NCBI GenBank assembly: GCA_037178625.1
Contig: CM074129.1
Location: forward strand, 2,480,001-2,544,000
From: Skeletonema tropicum
Taxonomy: Eukaryota > Bacillariophyta > Thalassiosirophyceae > Thalassiosirales > Thalassiosiraceae
Reading direction: 5' to 3'
DNA length: 64,000 nt
The notes under the pieces were generated by a model. The model searched no databases, was not told where the DNA came from, and worked only from the letters and a program-made list of their open reading frames with translations. This document shows, piece by piece, positions 22,238 through 33,812 of this stretch; position 1 is the stretch's first letter, and each line of letters begins with the position of its first letter. A program made the translations under genes and the position numbers.

Positions 22238-23519
22238 ACAGCGATGCAACGACGTCGCAGCTGACAACGATTTGAGGGAGGCTATCGCTTCGTTCTCATC
22301 GCTGGAAGTCTCATGTATCAACCCAAGGGGCAAATTTCTCCTGTCTTTACACAACAACGGCATGACGCTCCAGAACCCCAAGAAGGACGAGGAACGAATT
22401 ACCATCTCAAAAGAGGTAATTGAACATGCAGTTTGGTTCCGCAAGCCAGAGGATTACAAGAGTCCGAAGCAATTGAAAGAGGGATCAAAGAAACCTATCC
22501 CTGGTCATATGATTTTGATGTGTCTCGAGGATGGGATCACGTTTCGCAAGAAGTCATTGAAACAAATTTGTTTCCAGCTTCCGTCATATGCAGCTCCTTC
22601 TGTGGAGACTGGCGAAGATATCAATCAAGAGGACTGGCACATTGCATTGAATTCAGCCTTGATGCCTGAAAATAAAAAGATTACTTGTGTGCTTGCAAAA
22701 ATGGACACCCAAGGTTGCAAAACTAAGAAAGCAGGTTACATGTTTCAAGCAGGAGAAGGAGCATCGGGTAATACCTCCACTACCACAGCAGGGATGCCTT
22801 TCGTTGGATGCAATCGTGGCTTTAACAATGGAGCTCTGTTCCCTCTTCAAGAAGGTCTCCTATTCTTCAAGCCTCCTTTATTCGTCCCACGATCAAATCT
22901 TGTTTCCATTTCTTGTGGACGTGGATCAGGCCAATCCAGATTTGTGGACATGGTGGTGCAGTTGGATGATGATGATGATGATGACGAGTCAACACTTGAA
23001 TTTACAAACATTGAACGTGACGAATTGCAAGGATTGAATGGATACATTCACAATGTGCTCATCCCTGCCATGAAGAAAGATGCAGCTGAGGGATCGGACA
23101 ACGATGGAGATGAGGAGGACGGGGACGAGGATGACGATGTTGCAATGGCCGAGGTAGTCAATTCTTCCGATGGAGATATCGACAGTGGCGAAAGTAGTGG
23201 GCAAGTCAAAAGGAAGTCATCGAGAGCTGCCTCCAAATCGGCAAGAGAAGCGACTCGTGCTCATTTTTCTGGTCTGAATAGTGACGATGACGAGGATGAC
23301 GAGGAGGATAGTGATGTTGATCCTTTCAACGAGGAAGGAGATGATAGCGATGGATCGGATGGAAGTGATTCAGATTTGAGTGATTCAGAAGTAGTGAACG
23401 ATGATGATGAAGACGAGTCAGGAGAGGAAGTGCGGAACGATGATTCGGAAGATGACGACTGTAGTTTTGAAGTAGAAAGAAGCAGCAAAAAAGCAAAGTT
23501 GACTGATCGAGAAGATTAG
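22238..23519 (+). pseudogene. Rtt106-like chaperone copy 2, 5'-truncated
   Basis: The frame from 22272 to 23519 encodes about 415 residues nearly identical to residues 113-527 of copy 1. The first 100 or so codons are gone: sequence matching the copy-1 5' leader (catgacagcaccaactcgtg) is fused to codon ~100, with one extra nucleotide before GCTGACAACGATTTG and an in-frame TAA upstream. There is no ATG until inside the first PH domain. Either a pseudogene or a gene making a tail-and-PH fragment. Confidence 0.75.
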
Positions 23520-23805
23520 CAACAAGTATATTTTTGGAGTGGGCGAGACAGAGGGCATTATTTTATTTCGCAAACTAGTCATCAGGCAATCAGCATATTC
23601 ATATCAGTCAATCAAGCAGTCAGTCAGTCAAATCAATCATAATTTCTTCCTTTTTCGTAAAACCGCCGGCAGTACAGCAGATAAAAGGGCAAGGTTCAAC
23701 AGACGCATCAAAACAAGCAAGCATCGATCAGGCAAACAACGGAGCAGCAACAGAGTGAAATTATGACCTGCCGACAGAGTATCAGATCGTCTTCATGCCG
23801 CAATT

Positions 23806-24622
23806 CTAATAGGAGCGATATTTTCGACAATATCCATATTTTCTGTTCCAGTAACGCTCGCAGTACTGACGTCGAGGGCAGTCCCAGTCATTACGACAGC
23901 TGCGGCCGTAATTCCAGTTCCTTGGACGGACACATCTTCGGTGTCTACACTGCAGGAAGTCACTACATTGTCTGCTACGGCTGCAGCGTTCGCCTCTGCC
24001 TGCGGGATGAAGAGAATGATGAGAATTAGACAAATTTTGAAGCTATTTCAAGGTACATTTAAGGGCATGAATCACTCACGTTTTTTCCCGCCGGACCGCT
24101 CGCATCTTCCTCTGTAGCACTTTCCTGAACGACATTGCCAGTTACGCCTACAATGATGCCTGTAGCCTGTGATTGAGCATATTAATATGATTAGATTACC
24201 ATATGCAGTGAACATTCTACTTTGTACGATGTCGGTGAACTTACCATAGCGGTGTTTGCGGCTGCGGCCTGTGAATGCGGTGGAACACAGTATTATAACA
24301 GTTAAAGTTAGCCAGTGAACATACTATTCATTCTATTGGTATTTAGATAAACTCACTCAAGCGTCTGTGATTCTTCCAGTAATAACTTAGTTCTCTAGAT
24401 GATGGAATCTCATTCTCTTTCACACTTTCCATGCTTTCGAGATCTTGTACGACGGCATCACTGCTGTTTAGATCTTGGGCTTGATTGAAATGAGAAGAGA
24501 TAGGAAATGTAAGAGAGGCGCAGATGAATGTGAAAGAATTTGTGAACGCATACCCATCGACACAACTCACTCGTCACCGATACAACCCCAATGAGTAATA
24601 GAATGAGGAGAGTTAGTTTCAT
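23806..24622 (-). CDS. Secreted four-Cys module family protein B
   Basis: My model has exons 24622-24571, 24479-24357, 24268-24245, 24166-24080 and 23999-23806, all introns phase 1, 159 aa. Exons 1-2 encode the signal peptide and acidic leader (QDLNSSDAVVQDLESMESV). Exon 3 (24 nt) is basic. Exon 4 (87 nt) encodes a module CRRNWQCRSGKCYRGRC. Exon 5 encodes two more modules (CSRSRQCSDFLQCRHRRC and CRNDWDCPRRQYC...YC) and the same YCRKYRSY end as locus A. Compared with locus A it has gained an exon and an extra module. The strongly basic, Tyr-rich mature part follows an acidic leader. Confidence 0.65.
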
Positions 24623-25249
24623 TAGCTTGTTGGTATGATCAGTGTTAGTTTGAGGTAATGTTATTCAAATCAGATGTATTTCAAGTTGGTCTTCTTTTCA
24701 TTCTTCTGTTTATGAGATAGACTACATTGTATTTGTTATGCAAGGAGTTCAGGTTCAGTTCTCGTTCAATCCCACGTTTTTGTCGATGGGTGAAAGAGTG
24801 GCTTCTAACAGTTGATCATATTTGGCAAATGCTGGCGACCATTTAAGCCATACGAAGTTAGTACTCCTAGTTGTTTGTTTTCATCAAAGGTAGGGAACAT
24901 GGAAGCAGGATACCTGCGTGAGAAAGAGAAGGCTGTCTCTCTAGTACAGGTTGGATCCGATCCCACGAACTATCCCCCGGTGATACATATGATGATTAAT
25001 ATTTGGGGGGTGACTTAATGTTTCAGCTATAATCACTCAGAGAGATGATTTGAAGGGAGATAAATTTTCAGAAGAACTGGAGGCTTGTTGGGGGACTGAT
25101 CATGGGATTCATGTACCTGGTTCCTACCTATGTGCGTCGAGTTTGGGCGTGCTAATGAAAAGAGGAAAGCAAGCAATAAAGCAGGCGGCTGGATGGAGCA
25201 AAAGCATGCAACGGACGCAGGCAGCCGCTCCTGGTGTCGCCTAGTTTTG

Positions 25250-25690
25250 TAGCTTGTACCGCTGCACTGCCGAATGCAGAAGAGATTTCGGCGCACTCGA
25301 TGGGCGGAGTGGAGTGAGGTAGTAAAAGATGTTACATCAGCAGATAAGTTCAAAGCAGAGATGAAACAGGAGAATCAAAAGAAGAAACAACCACTGCAAC
25401 TAACAGCGATGCAACAACATCCATTTCCCGCACTGACAACGATTTGGGAGAGACCGTCGCTTCGTTCTCGTCACTGGAAGCCTCATGTTCATGTATCAAT
25501 CCTCTACGCAACAACGGCATCATGCTACTAAACCCCAAGAAGGCCGACGAACACAACATGATCATCTCAAAAGAAGAAATCGATCATTCAGTTTGGTTCA
25601 GCAAGCCGGAAGATTGCTGGTCTAAACGGCGAGGATTCGAGGATAGTGATGTTGATCCTTTTAACGAGGAAGAACATGATAGCGATCGGC
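25250..25690 (+). pseudogene. Rtt106-like remnant with internal deletion (unit 3)
   Basis: Same structure as 21667-22140: chaperone 5' part up to an FSKPEDCW-like stretch joined directly to EDSDVDPFNEE of the acidic tail. Both PH domains are absent. Confidence 0.7.
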
Positions 25691-25794
25691 ATCTTAGGTA
25701 TCGTATCACCATCACATGCACCAACCTGCCATGACAGCACCAACTCGTGTAGATGTTACATGACAGCCTTCAGTAATACCAAGACAAATAAAAA

Positions 25795-26916
25795 TAACAG
25801 CGATGCAACAACATCAACTGACGACGATTTGGGAGAGGCTATCGCTTCGTTCTCATCGCTGGAAGTCTCATGTATCAATCCAAGGGGCAAATTTCTCCTG
25901 TCTTTACACAACAACGGCATGATGCTCCAGAACCCCCCAAAAAGGACGAGGAACAAATTACCATCTCAAAAGAGGTGATTGAACATGCAGTTTGGTCCCG
26001 CAAGCCAGAGGATTACAAGAGTCTGAAGCAATTGAAAGAGGGATCAAAGAATCCTATCCCTGGTCATATGATTTTGATGTGTGTTCAGGATGGGATCACG
26101 TTTCGCAAGAAGTCATTGAAACAAATTTGTTTCCAGCTTCCGTCATATTATGCAGCTCCTTCTGTGGAGACTGGCGAAGATATCAATCAAGAGGACTGGC
26201 ACATTGCATTGAATTCAGCCTTGATGCCTGCAAATAAAAAGATTACTTGTGTGCTTGCAAAAATGGACACCCAAGCTTGCAAAACTAAGAAAGCAGGTTA
26301 CATGTTTCAAGCAGGAGAAGGAGCATCGGGTAATACCTCCACTACCACAACAGGAATGCCTTTCGCTGGATGCAATCGTGGCTTTAACAATGGAGCTCTG
26401 TTCCCTCTTCAAGAAGGTCTCCTATTCTTCAAGCCTCCTTTATTCGTCCCACGATCAAATCTTGTTTCCATTTCTTGTGGACGTGGATCAGGCCAATCCA
26501 GATTTGTGGACATGGTGGTGCAGTTGGATGATGATGATGACGAGTCAACACTTGAATTTACAAATATTGAACGTGACGAATTGCAAGGATTGAATGGATA
26601 CATTCACAATGTGCTCATCCCTGCCATGAAGAAAGATGCAGCTGAGGGATCGGACAACGATGGAGAAGAGGAGGACGGGGACGAGGATGACGATGTTGCA
26701 ATGGCCGAGGTAGTCAATTCTTCCGATGAAGATAGCGACAGTGGCGAAAGTAGTGGGCAAGTCAAAAGGAAGTCATCGAGAGCTGCCTCCAAATCGGCAA
26801 GAGAAGCGACTCGTGCTCATTTTTCTGGTCTGAATAGTGACGATGACGAGGATAATGATGTTGATCCTTTCCACAAGGAAGGAGATGATAGCGATGGATC
26901 GGATGGAAGTGATTCT
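25795..26916 (+). pseudogene. Rtt106-like chaperone copy 3, frameshifted and 3'-truncated
   Basis: Homology to copy 1 starts near codon 100. A C-run expansion (aaccccccaaaaagg against aaccccaagaagg) at about 25930 adds two nucleotides and shifts the frame. After about 26915 the acidic tail stops abruptly and continues into the antisense of secreted gene C. The remaining PH-domain frame is open to 26973 only because it reads through the junction. Confidence 0.8.
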
Positions 26917-27297
26917 GCGGTGTTTGCGGAGTCCGCCTGTGAATGCGGTGGAACAAAGTATTATAACAGTTAGAATTAGCTAGTGAACATACTATTCATT
27001 CAATTGGTATTTAGATAAACTCACTCCAGCGTCTGTGATTATACCTATACTTATACTTTTTGAGTTCTCTAGGGGATGGAATCTCGTTCTCTTTCACATT
27101 TTCCATGCTTTCGAGATCTTGTACGACGGCATCACCGCTGTTTAGATCTTGGGCTTGATTGAAATGAGATGAGATAGGAAATGTAAGAGAGGCGCAGATG
27201 AATGTGAAAGGATTTGTGAACGCATACCCATACGACACAACTCACTCGTCGCCGATACAACCCCAATGAGTAATAGAATGAGGAGAGTTAGTTTCAT
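26917..27297 (-). pseudogene. Secreted family member C, truncated by deletion
   Basis: Exon 1 (27297-27246) and exon 2 (27153-27025; leader QDLNSGDAVVQDLESMENV, then KKYKYRYNHRRW) are intact. Exon 3 (26936-26917) matches exon 3 of locus B but runs straight into the antisense of the chaperone tail at about 26916. The deletion removed the Cys-module exons and the 3' end of the neighbouring chaperone together. Confidence 0.7.
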
Positions 27298-27678
27298 TAG
27301 CTTGTTGATATGATTAGTGTTCGTTTGAGGTAATGTTATTCAAATCAGATGTATTTCAAGTTGGTCTTCTTTTCATTCTTCTGTTTATGAGATAGACTAC
27401 GGTGTATCTGTTATGCAAGGAAGTTCAGGTTCAGTTCTCGTTCAACCACGTTCAATCCCACGTTTTTGTCGATGGGTGAAAGAGTGGCTTCTAACAGTTG
27501 ATCATATTTGGCAAATGCAGGCGATCAATTGAAGGCCATACGAAGTTAGTAGTCGTTTGCTTGCATCAAGGGTAGGGAATATGAAAGCAGGATACCTGCG
27601 TGAGAAAGAGAAGGCCATACCAAAATAATCTATCTACTCTCTACTAGACCGGACCAGCTCGGCTTTCTGGTCCGCTAG

Positions 27679-28036
27679 AGGAGGGGTGATCCCGTATGTA
27701 GAATCATACCAATTCCTAAATGTAACAGATTTGTCCGCCGGCTTGAATTGGATTTTTCCCGTGTAACAGCTGCCCGAGTTCTACTGCCGCCAGTTGAATT
27801 CCGCTTGTTACCCGTGTAACAATCTCACGGACACAGCTTGGTGATGTTAGTGGGAGAGATAAGAAGAGACACCCATCCGAAACGAATCTGTGACATGACA
27901 CAATTGCCCGTGAGATTGTTACCGTAACCGATTTCTCGTAGGTCTGGTATGTTTCTACGTAGGAACTCCGCCGCCGTCAGAGATGTGAATGTTACCCGTG
28001 TAACAATCTCACGGACGGGTTCTGATCACCCCTCCT
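27679..28036. mobile_element. Non-autonomous TIR element with 8-bp target duplication
   Basis: Perfect 13-bp terminal inverted repeats AGGAGGGGTGATC (27679-27691) and GATCACCCCTCCT (28024-28036) are flanked by identical 8-bp duplications TCCGCTAG (27671-27678, 28037-28044). The inside contains both orientations of a gttacccgtgtaacaatctc motif and no ORF. An 8-bp duplication fits hAT-like elements; the superfamily is inferred. Confidence 0.8.
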
Positions 28037-28095
28037 TCCGCTAGCCCCCCCGAAATGGGTCTTGACGGCAATTATTATTGTTGGCATGAGAACGA

Positions 28096-28330
28096 ACGCT
28101 CCGAAGCGGCTCTAACTTGTTTTGGAAGCGAATGCAAACCTGAAGCGTCATGAATCTGAAAGGGTATGGTTTTATTCTTTTTAGTTTTGATTCATGTTGG
28201 CCTTACCTTGCTTGCTATTTGGAATGAGAATAGACTCGTATGAAGCGGCTCTAACTTGCTTGCTAAAACGTGTGTAGCGAATGCAAACCTGAAGTGCAAA
28301 AACTCTCAAAGGAAATGGTTTTATCCCTTT
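28096..28330 (+). repeat. Direct repeat pair of about 85 bp
   Basis: A segment starting gaagcggctctaacttg and ending in a ggttttat-rich stretch occurs at about 28096-28178 and again at about 28242-28330, with indels. It lies in the roughly 830-bp insertion (27643-28470) that separates two parts of the array spacer; the rest of that insertion holds no gene I can see. Confidence 0.6.
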
Positions 28331-28628
28331 CAGATTTTCACTATTGCAGGCATGGTGTCAACTAACGGTCCGCTTATTGATGAGAATTGAGAATTCCCCT
28401 TGACATACTACCTAATCATTTTCCAAGACCAAACGGTGCGTGTGCATGTGGGCGGATAACAATTGTTTTTTGTACAGGGTGGATCCCACGAACTATCCCC
28501 CGGTGATACATATGATGATTAAGATTTGGGGGGTGACTTCAAGGGTAAATAAGCGTGACTTTATGTTTCAGCTACTAATCACTCAGAGAGATGATTTGAA
28601 GGGAGAAAATTTTTCAGAAGAACTGGAG

Positions 28629-29256
28629 CAGCAGGGTTGTGTACCCACGGGAAATACCCCTGGGTAGGTAGGTGTGGGTAGTACCCAAAGTGCTCACCCC
28701 AATGGGTAGGTGGGTGTGGGTATCTACCCATACCCACCCAATCTTGCTGGGTTTTGGGTAGGTGTGGGTATGTACCTGTTCTTCTTCCATGTAGTACTGC
28801 CAATTTCAGCTCTACGTGCATCAAACGCCTTCCTTGAGTGTGTATATATTTAGTACATGCACCTGGTTTGATGATCATCATCGAGCCCTCAGCGTTTCGA
28901 AAAGGCTTTTTCTCTCTAGGCTGTATATCTGGTCTGAGGAGGAGAAAGTAATATCTAATATCACATTCATTTTGTATGCAATTCGAGTGAAACTACATCG
29001 AATTTACTTGCAATACACATATTCACTACTCCTGCCAACTCCTCCAGCACCATTTGCCTCCTTTTGCTCCCTTTTCAACGTACCCATCCATTGTCCAAAC
29101 TGCACCCACTCGGGTAGGTGGGTATGGGTATCATCTACCCATTCCGAAATCCCGCCGGGTGGGTACTTGATGGGTACACCCACACCCGATACCTACCCAT
29201 TGATCGGGTACTTCGGGCTGGGTACAATACCACGGTGGGTATGGTACACAACCCTG
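28629..29256. mobile_element. hAT-like MITE with subterminal GGGTAGGTG repeats
   Basis: Inverted ends CAGGGTTGTGTACC (28632-28645) and GGTACACAACCCTG (29243-29256). The target duplication AACTGGAG is at 28621-28628 and 29257-29264, with three extra bases (cag) beside the left end. The uninterrupted target is present in unit 3 at 25075-25082. Subterminal regions are packed with GGGTAGGTG/TACCCAC repeats in both orientations, and the middle has no credible ORF. An 8-bp duplication and CAGGG ends are typical of hAT elements. Confidence 0.85.
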
Positions 29257-29399
29257 AACTGGAGGCTTGTTGGGGGACTGATCATGGATTCATGTATGTA
29301 CCTGGTTCCTACCTATGTGTGTCGAGTTCGGCGCGATAGAAAGCAAGCAAAAGGAGGCTGGAGCAAAAGCACGCAACGGCGACGCAGGCAGCCGCTCCT

Positions 29400-29875
29400 G
29401 TAGCTTGTACCGCTGCACTGCCGAATGCAGAAGAGATTTCGGCGCACTCGATGGGCGGTGTGGAGTGAGGTAGTAAAAGATGTTACATCAGCAGATAAGT
29501 TCAAAGCAGAGATGAAACAGGAGGAATCAAAAGAAGAAGCAACCACTGCAACTAACATCGATGCAACAACATCCATTTCCCGCACTGACAACGATTTGAG
29601 AGAGACCGTCGCTTCGTTCTCGTCACTGGAAGCCTCATGTTCATGTATCAATCCTCTACGCAACAACGGCATCATGCTACTAAACCCCAAGAAGGCCGAC
29701 GAACACATGATCATCTCAAAAGAAGAAATCGATCATTCAGTTTGGTTCAGCAAGCCGGAAGATTGCTGGTCTAAACGGCGAGGATTCGAGGATAGTGATG
29801 TTGATCCTTTCAACGAGGAAGAACATGATAGCGATCGATGGATTCAGATTGGAGTGTAAGTATACTTTTAGTGAT
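29400..29875 (+). pseudogene. Rtt106-like remnant with internal deletion (unit 4)
   Basis: A 144-codon ORF fuses the chaperone 5' part (SLEASCSCINPLRNNG...FSKPEDCW) to its acidic tail (EDSDVDPFNEEEHDSD), as in the remnants at 21667 and 25250. A further tail remnant (GREEERSDDSYSDDGRSSKK) follows at 29926-29990. There is no full chaperone copy in this unit. Confidence 0.7.
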
Positions 29876-30234
29876 GACGACAATGATGTGATTACACTCT
29901 CTAACCACTAATCCAACAAGTCAACTTGATAGTGGGGAGAGAAGAAGAGCGGAGCGATGATTCGTATAGCGACGATGGTAGAAGCAGCAAAAAAATACGA
30001 GTTTATTGGTCAGTGTGTTATTTTACTTATTTCGCAAACTGGTCATTAGAAAATCAGCATCAATCAGTCAATCAAGTTAGCATTCAAATCAAATCATCTT
30101 CTTCCTTCGTAAAAACGCCGGCAGTCCACTAGACAAGAGAAAAGAGTACAATCAACAACAGAACAAGCAAGCAGTGATCAAGCAAACAATAATGACTGCC
30201 GACAGAGAAGGGAAGTCTTCATCGCAATTCTACT

Positions 30235-31244
30235 CTAGAGATCACGACATACTCCTACTCTGTGATTGTTGTACCTGTTGTACCTATAATAGTTGTACCT
30301 ATAATCTGTGTACCCTTTATCGCACCACTCATACGAACGGCAGTTGCTGTTACTACGACACGTGCGATCAGAGATATCTGATTGAGCAATAAGATGATTA
30401 GTTAGTCGGTCGGTCAAGTTACTTCTGTTGAAACGTTGTTTGTATTGAGTATTCAACTTACAACTGGAACCACTTTTAGGGACACACCTGCTTCTTCTAC
30501 ATTTCAGGCCGCTACGACATTGACTGCTGTAATTGCAGTATCGACCAACGCCTAAGGAAGAACAGAAGGATAAGAATTAGGGAAGAACTTTGACGCTATT
30601 TCAAGGTACATTCAAGGGTATGAATCGGCTCACTTTTGTTGCCACTTCCGTCGTAACTTGAATAGTAATCTGAATAGTAATCACTTCTAGGGACACAAGT
30701 CCTCCTACTCCTGTTACATCTCAGGCCGCTACGACATTGATTGCTATATTTGCAGTATCCGCCTACGCCTGCGAGATATGTGGAATAAAGACAATTAGAG
30801 AACAACTCAGAAGCTATTTCAAGGTACATTCATGGGTATGACTCAACTCACTTTTCTTGCCACTTCCGTCGTAACTTGAATAGTAACTTTCGTCGTACGA
30901 ATAAGGATAATTATCGCGATATTTACGCCTAACAACACAATAACCATCTGTGGTGCATCGTTCATATTGATTACATTTATGGTTCTCTGTAGCCCAATAG
31001 TCGCACGTTCTTAGTTCTCTAGAGGATGGAATCTCTTTCTCTTTCACATTTTCCATGCTTTCGAGATCTTGTACGACGGCATCACTGCTGCTAAGATCTT
31101 GAGCTTGATTGAAATGAGAAGTGACAGGTAATGTAAGGTAGGTGCAGATGAATGTGAAAGAATTTGAACGATACGACACAAACACAACTCACTCGTCGCC
31201 GATACAACCCCAATGAGTAATAGAATGAGGAGAGTTAGTTTCAT
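30235..31244 (-). CDS. Secreted four-Cys module family protein D
   Basis: My model has exons 31244-31193, 31103-30852, 30768-30634, 30551-30462 and 30377-30235, all phase 1, 223 aa. Exons 1-2 carry the signal peptide, the leader QDLSSSDAVVQDLESMENV and a first Cys module (CDYWATENHKC..C..C). Exons 3 and 4 are paralogous modules (YCKYSNQCRSGLRC and YCNYSSQCRSGLKC), clearly products of exon duplication. Exon 2 ends in a Tyr/Ser/Gly linker (YYSSYDGSGKK) that recurs at the end of exon 3. The last exon has a CRSNSNCRSYEWC module and a Tyr/Asn/Arg-rich tail. Each internal exon is a multiple of three. Confidence 0.65.
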
Positions 31245-32126
31245 TAGCGTGTTGGTACGAGGTGATGTTATTCAAATCAGATGTATTTCAAATTGGTCTT
31301 CTTCTAACTTTTTTATGAGATAGCTAAGGTGAGTATTATCTGTATATGTACGGGAGTTCAGGTTCAGTTCTCGTTCAACATGTTCTCTGCACGTTCAATC
31401 CCACATTTTTGTCGATGGGCGAAAGAACGGCTTCTTGGCAAAAAGCTGGTGATCAACAGAGGCCGTAATTAGTTTGCTTGCATCAAGGGAGCATGAAAGC
31501 AGGATACCCGCTTGAGAAAGAGAAGGCTGTATTTATTGACACTTATGTGTGTATGTCAGGGTTCCCATGTTGTCAGAGTTCGCTTCCTTCTTGCGCGAGG
31601 CTTTCTTGCGGGGTCTCAGCATGGATGGAGAGACGGAGCATGAGCCAAGGGTTGCAGCGCTATCGTAGAACAACTACCGTTGTCGATGTTTGCTGCATCC
31701 TGCTCATGCCACACGTTCCGTGCATAATCATCTGGCCTGGCAGCGGGACCAAATGAGATTGAAGTATGGATCACTCTCTAGAGGATCCACTTGAGAGGAT
31801 CTGTTTACCGCAACTATGGTAGGTACATCAAATACCGGCAGATCTCTTATAACAATGTAAGCATGAGAAAGAATGTAAGTCAATCATAATGTTAATTTAC
31901 TTTGCAAACAAGTCATCAGCAATGGTCAAAAGTCAATTTTCAAGCAATCAGAACAATGTGCATCCAAAATTATCCAGCCGCAGCGTAGAACGAGGGAGAT
32001 CAGCAATATCAGAGTGAATAGTCGAAGCAAAACAAAGCAAGCATTGATCAAGCAAAACAAGGCGGCGAACTGCAGCATGAGATAATGCCCTGCTGGAGCA
32101 TTGTCAAAGTCTTCGCGCATACGGTT
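31245..32126. other. Spacer between family loci D and E
   Basis: Up to about 31540 this is the recurrent array spacer. From about 31740 it belongs to the segmental duplication shared with 37165 onwards. A 92-codon ORF at 31478-31756 has no recognisable domain. Confidence 0.4.
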
Positions 32127-33429
32127 CTAATCCATGTCAGTAGCTCTGAGCACTTTCTTCTTCAACCTCCTCCTCGTGCACTGTGATTCGCTCTTGACTT
32201 TCACGACGATGATATCGCGAGCGTTAGAGGCAGTACGCCTGTCTCTCATGCGACGAACATCTCTGCAACTCAACTCTCTCTTGATATCGCGAGAAACTTT
32301 CCTGAGTGCGCGTTCACAGGCATTGCTAAGATTGTCATCCTCAATCACAAAGGCCAAAACTTTGGCATCGCTATGGCTGGAATATCGGCGCGATTCGAGA
32401 TCCTCCATCCGATTCTTCATCTTCCGGGTACTACTACAATCATCTACTCTTACGACTCCGTAGTCACGCATCTTTCTGGTGCTGAGGTTCCTATCGAGGA
32501 AACGCGTAATGGAGTTGTTAGAGCGCAATTTCCTGGTGCACTTATTTTCTTTGCCTCTATCTGTTGCCACGACAGCAACTTTAAGGTCGGTGTTGCACCT
32601 CCTGTGCCCGTGCCTGTGGGAACGAGAACGGGAACGAGAGCGGGAAGGGGAACGAGAACGGGAACGTCGATCGCCTGTTCATCAAGGAAATCCGAGTAAG
32701 ATTAAGATTTTGAATATTTGAAGACTTGAGAGATTCGACCAACTTACGGTATTTAGACCTGACCTCGCATCTTTCTTTGCTTCTGTTGCATCGAAAGAAT
32801 GCTGTATTGATGCAATCACTGGATTCCTTGCACTCGCCGAAGTCACGCTTGTTTTCTGAGTAGGTTGAGGCATAATCAATGAGGCAGGCATTGGTTGGTG
32901 AACATTGGACAACATTGTGACATGCACATACTGTTACTGTAGATTCCACTTACTTTTCTTGAGCACACATTTCTTTTCGCTGTTGCTGCATCTAAAGATG
33001 TTGTCGGGACAATCTCTGTCTTTGCTGCAACCACCTGGCTGGAAGTAGGAGCCTGGAGAGAATGATCAGTTAGACTGTGCGAACTCGAAGGTAGTCATGC
33101 ATTACTGATAGACTTACTAGAACTTCTTCTGCTCCTGCTGCGGCGTCGGGTACCCTCGCTACTGCTTGTGCTAGAGCTGCTGCTTTCGTCACTGCCACTT
33201 TTTAGCGCCCTCAAGAAAGGAATCTCTTTCTCTGTGGCGTCCTCCATGCTTACGAGGTCCTCTACCACCTCGTTGTCAATAAAATCTTGGGCTTCGTTGA
33301 AATGAGAAGCCGCAGGAAATGTAAGAGAGGTATAGATTATTGTGATCGCAGAACAATCCGTAAACGTACAACGCACAACTTACTCGCTGATACAACCCCA
33401 ATCAATAGAATGAGGAGAGTTAGTTTCAT
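32127..33429 (-). CDS. Secreted family protein E: four-Cys modules, RS repeat, basic C-terminal domain
   Basis: My model has exons 33429-33384, 33291-33118, 33052-32954, 32855-32748 and 32674-32127, all phase 1, 324 aa. Signal peptide MKLTLLILLIGVVSA is followed by leader QDFIDNEVVEDLVSMEDA, then a Ser/Arg-rich stretch. Exon 3 (99 nt) encodes CSKDRDCPDNIFRCSNSEKKC and exon 4 (108 nt) encodes CKESSDCINTAFFRCNRSKERC. Exon 5 opens with an RS-dipeptide run (RRSRSRSPSRSRSRSRS), then HRHGH and a domain of about 155 residues. By hand count this domain has about 43 Lys/Arg and 23 Asp/Glu. It is homologous to the C-terminal domains of loci F and G. A nuclear SR protein is unlikely given the signal peptide. 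Confidence 0.65.
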
Positions 33430-33812
33430 TAGTCTGTGTTTTTGTTGTTAAAGTAATGGTGCCGTAGTTGAATGAGCCTCAATTTTTGTCTTCTCTTCAT
33501 TTTTATGAGATGAGTGTGTAGGTGTAAGTGAAGGTGAATCATCTCAGAGTGAAAGCAGCAAAGCAAAGTGTAAAGCGATTCTCTTCGCATTCAATCCCAC
33601 ATTTTTGTCGAGGTAAGAAAGAATCGTCTTTGCACTAGCAAAATTCTGGCGAGCAAAGTCAAGGTCAAGCAGAGCTGTGATGACTTGAGAGCTCTGCAAT
33701 CATGCAAATCAGGGCACGACTGAAGAGATGAGAAGACTAGAGAAGACATCTCTGACACTCGCTTATTCTTTTCTCTGGCTTTCCCTTCTCCATACCGTCG
33801 CCCTGGCACGGG

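Noticed and set aside
20375..31244. Calling the Cys-rich secreted proteins toxins or antimicrobial peptides
   Set aside because: A conserved leader with a variable Cys-rich part resembles such families, but nothing in the sequence shows activity. The EGF-like modules and charged domains in related loci point equally to structural or surface roles.
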